Part shown: positions 8,904 through 14,055 of the stretch, in pieces | Position numbering within the stretch: the stretch's first letter is position 1 | Layout of the letters: each line of letters opens with the position of its first letter | Source: Chloroflexota bacterium | Lineage (GTDB): Bacteria; Chloroflexota; Limnocylindria; QHBO01 | Direction: 5' to 3' | Assembly: GCA_013697395.1 (NCBI GenBank) | Contig: JACCWY010000198.1 | Location: 1-14,055, forward strand | Length of the DNA: 14,055 bases | Translations under genes and position numbers: made by a program | The notes under the pieces: generated by a model | What the model saw: the letters and a program-made list of their open reading frames with translations, nothing else | Database searches by the model: none | Told to the model about the DNA's origin: nothing

Positions 8904-8931
8904 ACAATACTCCGGACCGTTACGGGACGGT
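8904..8931 (-). promoter_or_regulatory. Weak candidate promoter region and inverted repeat upstream of moxR
   Basis: On the minus strand a TATTGT (8909-8904) could serve as a -10, about 60 nt upstream of the moxR GTG. Just upstream lies the inverted repeat ACCGT-N6-ACGGT (8916-8931), whose inner part also contains the palindrome CCGT-T-ACGG. The -35 match is poor. The region must hold some signal if moxR is not cotranscribed with pbpA, but this specific assignment is tentative. Confidence 0.22.
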
Positions 8932-8974
8932 TCAGACGGGCTCGGCGCGGCACTCGGCCGCCGGGTGGTACGAT

Positions 8975-9098
8975 CTATTGACCGCACATCACAGAAGGCA
9001 TGCGTCGCGCTGCGTTCTCGCGATAGATCGAGCGCCGGTCAGCACGAGCGACGCGCGCCCGGACCGCTCACGCTGCAGTGCCCCGAATATGTCGCGAG
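8975..9098. repeat. Composite palindromic repeat array, copy B (diverged)
   Basis: A second copy of the 217-398 element in the same orientation. A degenerate first box lies around 8975-8988 (CTATTGACCGCACA). The second box is CTCGCGATAGATCGAGCG (9017-9034) and the third CCCCGAATATGTCGCGAG (9081-9098). The centres of boxes two and three are exactly 64 bp apart, as in copy A. The 46-bp linker between them (9035-9080) aligns without gaps to 285-330, with 33 identical positions, including an exact 14-mer ACCGCTCACGCTGC at 9063-9076 and 313-326. The first box is about 46 bp from the second instead of 50. The array lies in the gene-free gap between pbpA and moxR, starting about 30 bp beyond the pbpA stop. 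Function unknown. Confidence 0.7.
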
Positions 9099-9129
9099 AA
9101 TCGCGCGCGGCTGCGACTGATGCCGAGTC

Positions 9130-10665
9130 CTACCCGCCCTGGAGGCGCAGCCACTCGGCCATGACCTGGCCGCCGATGGGGGCAGCCCGATCGCCGCCCG
9201 AGCCGCCCGACTCGACGAGCACCGCGATCGCGATCTCGGGCGTCGCGTCGGGCTCGGCAGGCGCGAAGCCGATGAACCAGGAGTGTGGCGCCTGCTGCCC
9301 ACCGAGCTGCGCGGTGCCGGTCTTGCCCGCCGAGCGAGCATCGCTGATGCCGTACAGGGTCACGTCTCCCTGTCCGGCGAAGAAGCGGCCGAGCTCACCG
9401 TTCACCGCGTCGAGCATGGCCGCTCGGGTGGCCGTCGCCGCGGAGGGGCCGACGACCCGCGTGCCGCCGCCGGACGCAAGCGTGTCCAGGATCGTCTCGC
9501 TGGGCGCGCCGTCCTCCGAATGCTCACGCACGTCGCGCACGACGTACGGATGCGGCATGACCCCGTCGCCCGCGATGGCTGCCGCGACGAGCGCCATCTG
9601 CATCGGCGTCACGTTGGTGAGCCCCTGCCCGAACGACGCGCTGGCGAGCTCGACCGGGCCCCCGAACGCCCCGCACTCGCCCTCCACCGCCGCGGTGACC
9701 GTGCTCGACGCCACCTCGAGCCCTCGCTCCGCGTCGCCGATGCGTCCGGGCTCACAGAAGCCGAAGCGGCGCGCGTAGTCGAGAAATCTCTCCGCCCCGA
9801 GCTCCAGGCCGACATGGGCGAAGAAGATGTTGCTCGAGACCTGGAGCGCCTCGGAGAGCGGCCACGTGCCCGGCAGGATGCCGCCCAGGTCGTGCTCGCG
9901 GATCGTGAAGCCGTCCACGACGAACCCCTCCGTCTCCTGTCTCTGCTGGTCGGGAAACGTCGTCTCGGTGGTGATCACTCCGGCATCGAGCGCCGCGGCG
10001 GCGGTGAAGACCTTCATGATCGAGCCCGGCACGTAGTGCCCCTGCCGGGCGCGGGCGATGAGGGGCTCGGCTGGATCGTTGCGCAGCGCGTCCATCGGTG
10101 CCTGGGCGCCGCTGGGATCGCCCGAGATCGGCGTCGCGTCGAAGGTCGGGCTCGAGACGAGGGCCAGGATGGCGCCGGTGCGCGGGTCGAGCGCCACCAC
10201 CGCGCCGTGGTCGGCCCCGAGCTGCTGCGCGGCGAAGTCCTGGAGCCGACGATCGATGGTGATCGTGAGGTCACGCGGCACCGGCTGGCGATCGAGGATG
10301 TCGCTGACGAAGTCGCGGATCGGGTTCGGATCGGTCTGGCCGACCAGGATGTCCTCGTACGCGCGCTCGAGGCCGGTGCTGCCGAAGAGGTGCGTCGCGT
10401 ATCCGATGACGTGGGTGAATGCGGGATCCGAGTAGGTGCGCCTGCTGGGCCCGTCGATGACCTCGGAAGAGGCGAGCACCTGCCCGCTGGCATCGAAGAT
10501 CGTGCCGCGCGGCAGGCTGCGGCGGGCGGCAATCACCTCGGGGTTGTCGGCGCGGACCGCCAGCCGGGGCGCCTCGATCACCTGCCACCAGGTCATGCTG
10601 CCCGACACGACCGCGAACGCGACGATCAGGTACAGCCCCAGCCGCCGTACGTTGGTGGCGATCAC
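9130..10665 (-). CDS. pbpA: Class B penicillin-binding protein, peptidoglycan D,D-transpeptidase (PbpA type)
   Basis: The protein has 511 aa and starts at GTG 10665, overlapping the upstream RodA-type stop by 4 nt (GTGA). The frame is open much further upstream inside the rodA gene; that part is rejected because it is in another frame of a clear gene. One N-terminal membrane helix (about 9-26) is followed by the dimerisation/pedestal region with RGTIFDASGQVLASS (53-67) and GSTGLERAYEDILVG (95-109). The transpeptidase domain has all three active-site motifs: SIMK (Ser215, Lys218), SSN (277-279) and KTG (448-450). Class B PBPs crosslink peptidoglycan outside the membrane and pair with a SEDS glycosyltransferase, here the adjacent gene. 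No PASTA domains are present. The gene is last in the FHA-FHA-RodA-PBP operon, as pbpA is relative to rodA in Actinobacteria. Confidence 0.95.
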   Translation of the reverse strand: MIATNVRRLGLYLIVAFAVVSGSMTWWQVIEAPRLAVRADNPEVIAARRSLPRGTIFDASGQVLASSEVIDGPSRRTYSDPAFTHVIGYATHLFGSTGLERAYEDILVGQTDPNPIRDFVSDILDRQPVPRDLTITIDRRLQDFAAQQLGADHGAVVALDPRTGAILALVSSPTFDATPISGDPSGAQAPMDALRNDPAEPLIARARQGHYVPGSIMKVFTAAAALDAGVITTETTFPDQQRQETEGFVVDGFTIREHDLGGILPGTWPLSEALQVSSNIFFAHVGLELGAERFLDYARRFGFCEPGRIGDAERGLEVASSTVTAAVEGECGAFGGPVELASASFGQGLTNVTPMQMALVAAAIAGDGVMPHPYVVRDVREHSEDGAPSETILDTLASGGGTRVVGPSAATATRAAMLDAVNGELGRFFAGQGDVTLYGISDARSAGKTGTAQLGGQQAPHSWFIGFAPAEPDATPEIAIAVLVESGGSGGDRAAPIGGQVMAEWLRLQGG

Positions 10666-12011
10666 GCCCGTGCGCCCTGGTCGGCTTCCGCATCGGCACC
10701 GATGGCGCTGCGGTGGCTGACTGCCAGCAGCAGCCCGATCATGATGAAGCTTGCCAGCACGCTCGAGCCGCCGTAGCTCACGAAGGGCAGCGTGATGCCG
10801 GTCAGCGGGATCAGCTTCGTGTTGCCGCCGATGATGATGAGCGTCTGGAGCCCCAGGCTGATGGTGAGACCAACGGCGAGCAGGCCGCCGAAGTCGTCCC
10901 TCGCCAGCGCGGCGATGCGCAGCCCGCGGAACACGAGCACGGCGGCGAAGCCGAGCAGGGCGAAGCCGCCCAGGAGGCCGAGCTCCTCCGCCACGGCGGT
11001 GAAGATGAAGTCGGTGTGGACGAACGGAATCGTCAGGCCGCCGCCGAGCGTGACGATCCCCTGCCCCAGCCCCTCGCCGAAGATGCCACCGCGCCCGAGG
11101 GCGTAGAGGGCACGAACCGGCTGGAAGCCGGCGCCCAGCGGATCGGCGAACGGGTCGAGCCAGACGTCCACGCGGGTCTGGACGTGGCCGAAGAGCTGAT
11201 AGGCGACGGACGCCCCGGCCACGAACAGCACGAGGCCGATGAGCACGTAGCTGCGCCGCCCGGTGGCCACGAAGAGCATCGTGAGGAACGTGCCGAAGAA
11301 GAGGAGCGCGGTGCCGAGGTCGTTGAGCCGAACGACGATGAGCATCACCGCCGCGAACAGCACGAGCATCGGAAGGAAGTAGGGCAGCGGCGGGAAGCTG
11401 ATGAAGCCGATGCGCATCGTGGCGCTCGTCAGCAGCGTCCGCGTCTCGGCCAGGTAGCTGGCGATGAAGATGACGAGGACGATCTTGAGCAGCTCCCCGG
11501 GCTGGATGCTCACCGGACCGAGATCGATCCAGAGCCGGGCGCCGTTGACCTCGTACCCGAGGAGCAGGGTCGCGCCCAGGAGCAGGATCCCGATCGCCGC
11601 CCACGAGTACTTGTAGTGACGCAGGATGCCGTCGTCGCGGAGGCCGATGGCGATCGCCAGCATCGCGGCGACCCCGACGCTGAACCAGAGGAGCTGGGTG
11701 GCGGCCATGCCGAGCTCGATGCCGAACCCGCTCGTTCCCGCCAGGTCCTGTGGCAGCCGGTTGAGCATGACGATGCCGATGCCACCCATCGCACCGACGG
11801 CCGGCAGGATCAGCTGGTCGCCGCGGTGCCCGAAGACGACGAGGAGGACGTGCGCGGCGAGGAGGAGCGCCGCGTAGCCGATCGCGAGGGTCAGGTCACC
11901 GGCGACCAGGGTCCCGCTGACGGCCACGGTCGTGACGAGGAAGCCGAACGGGACGAGCAGGAGGATCGGCACCAGCAGCCGAAGCTCGACCCCGCGCCAG
12001 GCGATCCGCAT
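10662..12011 (-). CDS. rodA: SEDS family peptidoglycan glycosyltransferase, RodA/FtsW
   Basis: The protein has 449 aa with about ten membrane helices. Family landmarks are NGARLWIDLGPVSIQPGELLKI (156-177), the catalytic-site Asp231 in LNDLGTALLF (229-238), the GEGLGQG loop (312-318), HTDFIFTAVAEELGLLGG (332-349) and the closing TLPFVSYGGSS (407-417). QPGE instead of QPSE is common in actinobacterial-type RodA. SEDS proteins polymerise lipid II into glycan strands. I choose RodA over FtsW because of the neighbours (FHA genes upstream, PbpA downstream, no ftsZ/mur genes), but the sequence alone does not separate them firmly. It starts at ATG 12011, 9 bp after the fhaB stop without a visible ribosome binding site, and its TGA overlaps the pbpA GTG. 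Confidence 0.93.
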   Translation of the reverse strand: MRIAWRGVELRLLVPILLLVPFGFLVTTVAVSGTLVAGDLTLAIGYAALLLAAHVLLVVFGHRGDQLILPAVGAMGGIGIVMLNRLPQDLAGTSGFGIELGMAATQLLWFSVGVAAMLAIAIGLRDDGILRHYKYSWAAIGILLLGATLLLGYEVNGARLWIDLGPVSIQPGELLKIVLVIFIASYLAETRTLLTSATMRIGFISFPPLPYFLPMLVLFAAVMLIVVRLNDLGTALLFFGTFLTMLFVATGRRSYVLIGLVLFVAGASVAYQLFGHVQTRVDVWLDPFADPLGAGFQPVRALYALGRGGIFGEGLGQGIVTLGGGLTIPFVHTDFIFTAVAEELGLLGGFALLGFAAVLVFRGLRIAALARDDFGGLLAVGLTISLGLQTLIIIGGNTKLIPLTGITLPFVSYGGSSVLASFIMIGLLLAVSHRSAIGADAEADQGARA

Positions 12012-12020
12012 CGGCTTCGG

Positions 12021-12464
12021 CTAGCGATCCAGGCGCATGCGGACGCGGCCCAGGGTCAGCTCGTCGCCGAAGCTGAGCGCGACAGGGCGATCGATGCGGT
12101 GGCCGTTGACGTACGTCCCGTTCGTGCTGCCCTGGTCCTCCACGAACCAGCTCCGCCCGCGGAACGTGAGCATCGCGTGGTTGGCGCTCACGAAGTCGTC
12201 CTCGACGAAGATCGTATTGTTCACGTTGCGGCCGATGGAGTTGATCGGGCCCAGGGCGATCGTCGTGCCCGACGGCGGCTCGTCCGCGGGGGACTCGAGG
12301 ACAGAGAGCCGGCCGATCCCCGAGCGCGAGCTGATCTGCTGCTCCTCGGCGCTGCGCAGGTCGCGCAGCAGCGATCCGGCGAACCGCAGCAGGATCAGGT
12401 AGAGCAGGGCGACGAAGCCGAGCTGCAGGGCGAGAAGCAGGATGCGCAGGATCTCGCCCGTCAT
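12021..12464 (-). CDS. fhaB: Membrane-anchored FHA-domain protein (FhaB/FipA-like)
   Basis: The protein has 147 aa. An N-terminal hydrophobic helix (5-27) is followed by a basic/acidic linker and a single FHA domain (about 70-145). Key phosphothreonine-binding residues are GR (78-79), Ser93 with His96 in VSANHAML, and TNG (114-116) in QGSTNGTYVNG. Domain and size match actinobacterial FhaB, which reads phosphothreonine marks made by PknA/PknB and links them to wall synthesis. The usual basic residues of the SRRH motif are replaced by Ala-Asn, a tolerated variation in FHA domains. Its ATG overlaps the fhaA stop by 4 nt (ATGA), so the two are translationally coupled. Confidence 0.9.
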   Translation of the reverse strand: MTGEILRILLLALQLGFVALLYLILLRFAGSLLRDLRSAEEQQISSRSGIGRLSVLESPADEPPSGTTIALGPINSIGRNVNNTIFVEDDFVSANHAMLTFRGRSWFVEDQGSTNGTYVNGHRIDRPVALSFGDELTLGRVRMRLDR

Positions 12465-13216
12465 TCGCGGACCTGGAACTCGATCTCCGTGTCGCCGACG
12501 CGGATGACGTCGCCGGGCCCGAGCGCGATCTGGGTGACGGGCTGGCCGTTCACGGTCGACCCGTTGCGGCTGCCGAGGTCGGCGAAGCCGTAGGCCCCGT
12601 GCTGGAGCCGCAGCTGGCAGTGGTGCCGGCTGACCATCGGGTCGTCGACGATGACGTCGTTGTCGCTCGCCCGGCCGATCCCGATCAGCGGACCTCCCAG
12701 GTCGAACTGGACGGGCCGGCTTCCACGTGTCGATACCAGCAGGTAGGCGCGCCGCGCCGAGGCGGGGGCGTCCGCGGGCGCCAGGCGGTCGTGAATCATC
12801 GTGTCCGGGCTGGCGGGCATGGGCGTTGCCTCACGCAGGCGCTCGCCGCGCTCGTCGACGACGTTGGCGGCGACCCGGATCTCGCCGCGCCGGGTCCCCT
12901 CGTCGGCCGTGATCTCGACGCGTGGCCGGGCGACCAGCGTGTAGCGCTCGTGCCGCGCCCGCGCCAGGACGCCGTGTGCCAGGTCGTCCTCCAACGAGCT
13001 GTGATACGAGGCGAAGGCGGCGTAGTCCGACGGATGCAGGTGGAGGGCATAGTGGTTCGGCACGATGACCCCCGCATCACGGTAGGTCTTGTTCGTGTCC
13101 ATCGCCCGCTCGATCCGCTTTGCCAGGCTGACCGGCTGGATCGAGGCGCCGAGCCTCCCCGCCGGGGCCTCCAGGAAGCGCTCGAGGAACGACTCCACGC
13201 GCGAGAGGATGCCCAT
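12461..13216 (-). CDS. fhaA: DUF3662 + FHA domain protein (FhaA-like)
   Basis: The protein has 251 aa. I chose ATG 13216 (MGILSRVESFLERFLE) because DUF3662 proteins begin with this type of helix. The frame extends 20 codons upstream to 13276, but that part crosses the promoter region. Residues 1-110 form the DUF3662 region, with VSLAKRIERAMD (29-40), VIVPNHYALHLHPSDY (50-65) and a repeated ARHERYTLVARPRVEI stretch (87-102). A linker follows, then the FHA domain (160-249): GIGRASDNDVIVDD (179-192), VSRHHCQL (195-202), SRNGS (216-220) and VNGQPV (222-227). All binding residues are intact. Mycobacterial FhaA is about twice as long owing to a long linker that is missing here. First gene of the cell-wall operon. 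Confidence 0.92.
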   Translation of the reverse strand: MGILSRVESFLERFLEAPAGRLGASIQPVSLAKRIERAMDTNKTYRDAGVIVPNHYALHLHPSDYAAFASYHSSLEDDLAHGVLARARHERYTLVARPRVEITADEGTRRGEIRVAANVVDERGERLREATPMPASPDTMIHDRLAPADAPASARRAYLLVSTRGSRPVQFDLGGPLIGIGRASDNDVIVDDPMVSRHHCQLRLQHGAYGFADLGSRNGSTVNGQPVTQIALGPGDVIRVGDTEIEFQVRE

Positions 13217-13224
13217 CGCGGCCG

Positions 13225-13233
13225 ATCCTAGCA
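13225..13233 (-). promoter_or_regulatory. Putative extended -10 promoter of the fhaA operon
   Basis: On the minus strand the sequence reads TGC-TAGGAT, an extended -10 (TGn plus a TAnnnT hexamer), followed by eight bases and the fhaA ATG. The transcript would start within one or two bases of the start codon, so the mRNA would be nearly leaderless. No Shine-Dalgarno is present. No convincing -35 hexamer is visible, which fits an extended -10 promoter. Confidence 0.45.
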
Positions 13234-13238
13234 CGCAG

Positions 13239-13267
13239 GGTACGAACGGCCGTCCACTCGGTACGAA
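13239..13267. repeat. Spaced direct repeat GGTACGAA (possible operator) in the divergent control region
   Basis: GGTACGAA occurs at 13239-13246 and again at 13260-13267, 21 bp apart start to start, which is two helical turns. Both copies lie just upstream of the fhaA -10 box, between the fhaA operon and the divergent zinc-ribbon-like gene. The arrangement could be an operator for a regulator binding one face of the helix. A chance 8-mer repeat in a 130-bp region is possible. Confidence 0.35.
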
Positions 13268-13298
13268 TGCACCCATAGGGCGATTTCGACCTCGTGGC

Positions 13299-13304
13299 TA
13301 TACT
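13299..13304 (+). promoter_or_regulatory. Putative -10 box TATACT of the cysteine-rich protein gene
   Basis: TATACT (5 of 6 consensus) lies 43 bp before the proposed TTG start at 13347, predicting a leader of about 36 nt. A GGAG at 13331-13334 is a possible ribosome binding site but is 12 nt from the TTG. No good -35 is seen. Confidence 0.35.
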
Positions 13305-13346
13305 TCGTGGCCCTGACCCCACTGTCGCTCGGAGCCGACAAACCCA

Positions 13347-14055
13347 TTGGCTGAAACGCTGACCGAGTCATTCTGCGAACGGTGCGGGACGCGCTACGAG
13401 TTCAAGGCGCCGACCCGCCTGAACCCCCTGCGCAAGACGCGCGGGCTCGTCGGTGGCCTGCGAAACTACCTGACCAGCCAGGACGCGTTCTCGGATGCCA
13501 TCGGCGACGCCATGCGCACCGAGGAGGACGGCCTGGCCTCGGCCCAGCTCGAGGCCTTCCACGAGTCGTTCAACTTCTGCATCGACTGCCGCCAGTACAC
13601 CTGCATCAACTGCTGGAACGACACCGCCGGGAGATGCCGCAGCTGCGCGCCGATCGCCGGCACGGATGACGTCACCGAGCGCCTCGCCGCGGCCTTCGAT
13701 GGAGCCGTCGGCATCCAACCGGAACCGGCGCCGCTGCCTCTCGAGCTCGACGCATGGCCGATGTCCGACCTGCCGCTCTCCCCCACCATCGGTGGGAACG
13801 GGCACCCCGTGGAGGATTGGCCTGGGGCAGAGCTCGTCCGCGATACGCCAGTCGACCCAATCCTGGCCCAAGCCGCGCGGGAGCCCGAGCCCGAGCCCGA
13901 GCCGATCGTGGCAGAGGTCGAGCCCGAGCCCGAGCCGGTCCTGGCTCAGGTCGAGCCCGAGCCCGAGCCGGTCCTGGCTCAGGTCGAGCCCGAGCCCGAG
14001 CCGGTCCTGGCTCAGGTCGAGCCCGAGCCCGAGCCGGTCGTGGCAGAGGTCGAGC
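13347..14055 (+). CDS. Cysteine-rich, probably zinc-binding protein with C-terminal Glu-Pro repeats (partial, 3' end outside window)
   Basis: At least 236 residues are visible, with no stop before the window ends. An in-frame stop at 13314-13316 and the absence of ATG or GTG before the first cysteines leave TTG 13347 as the best start (MAETLTESFCERCG). Eight cysteines form CxxC pairs: Cys10/13, then Cys78/81, Cys86/89 and Cys97/100 in FCIDCRQYTCINCW and GRCRSC. This suggests two zinc-ribbon-like or treble-clef sites with a helical segment (about 40-76) between them. After residue 100 the sequence becomes acidic and Pro-rich, and from residue 179 it is Glu-Pro repeats, including four 11-residue VEPEPEPVLAQ-type units. 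No signal peptide or catalytic motif is visible. It is divergent from fhaA. I do not recognise a named family, and the rest of the protein is missing. Confidence 0.75.
   Translation, partial: MAETLTESFCERCGTRYEFKAPTRLNPLRKTRGLVGGLRNYLTSQDAFSDAIGDAMRTEEDGLASAQLEAFHESFNFCIDCRQYTCINCWNDTAGRCRSCAPIAGTDDVTERLAAAFDGAVGIQPEPAPLPLELDAWPMSDLPLSPTIGGNGHPVEDWPGAELVRDTPVDPILAQAAREPEPEPEPIVAEVEPEPEPVLAQVEPEPEPVLAQVEPEPEPVLAQVEPEPEPVVAEVE
13881..14055 (+). repeat. 33-bp tandem repeat encoding VEPEPEPVLAQ-type units
   Basis: Full units lie at 13917-13949, 13950-13982, 13983-14015 and 14016-14048, with a fifth beginning at 14049. The first three are identical at every base. The fourth differs only at its 3' end, where it matches the end of the imperfect leading unit (13881-13916, ending IVAE). 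Every unit is 11 codons, so copy-number changes keep the frame. The array continues past the window edge. Confidence 0.9.

Noticed and set aside
10713..12593. 626-codon Glu/Asp/Gln/Arg-rich open frame antisense to rodA and fhaB
   Set aside because: Extreme charge is the expected complement of hydrophobic helix codons. It covers three real genes with diagnostic motifs.
13217..13276. 20-codon N-terminal extension of fhaA to ATG 13276
   Set aside because: It would cover the extended -10 box and the direct repeats, and DUF3662 proteins normally begin with the MG-type helix seen at 13216.

Overview
This is a GC-rich bacterial window (roughly 70% GC by eye) with tightly packed genes, several 4- or 8-base stop/start overlaps and many GTG starts. 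The cluster of two FHA proteins, a RodA/FtsW protein and a class B penicillin-binding protein is the fhaA-fhaB-rodA-pbpA arrangement known from Actinobacteria and shared by GC-rich Chloroflexota. Apparent leaderless starts fit either phylum. I lean towards a GC-rich Chloroflexota lineage or a deep actinobacterium. No rRNA, tRNA, IS element, phage gene or CRISPR array is visible.

Layout. (1) 1-191 (+) is the tail of a small membrane protein. (2) 192-465 has no credible gene and holds a composite palindromic repeat array at 217-398. (3) 2488-466 (-) carries rarA and a Pr6Pr-family membrane protein. (4) 2510-4338 (+) carries a class V aminotransferase and a histidine phosphatase overlapping by 4 nt. 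It diverges from rarA across only about 21 bp, with overlapping -10 elements. (5) 8841-4345 (-) is a MoxR ATPase / DUF58 / transmembrane transglutaminase operon. (6) 8842-9129 has no gene; it holds a second, diverged copy of the repeat array plus the presumed moxR leader. (7) 13216-9130 (-) is the fhaA-fhaB-rodA-pbpA cell-envelope operon. (8) 13217-13346 is a divergent control region with two putative -10 boxes and a spaced direct repeat. (9) 13347-14055 (+) is the start of a cysteine-rich, probably zinc-binding protein whose tail becomes Glu-Pro repeats and runs off the window.

How the genes work together. The RodA-type SEDS glycosyltransferase and the class B transpeptidase form a peptidoglycan polymerase/crosslinker pair. 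The FHA proteins would tie it to Ser/Thr-kinase signalling, but neither the kinases nor the PstP phosphatase are here. MoxR-DUF58-transglutaminase operons are widespread and poorly understood envelope-associated systems. RarA acts at stalled replication forks. The aminotransferase/phosphatase pair may act in serine/glyoxylate metabolism, but substrates cannot be fixed from sequence.

The most unusual element is the non-coding repeat family at 217-398 and 8975-9098. It is built from 18-bp boxes with a CGAT-NN-ATCG core at repeating 50- and 64-bp centre-to-centre spacings, joined by a conserved 46-bp linker. Both copies have the same orientation and lie downstream of minus-strand genes.
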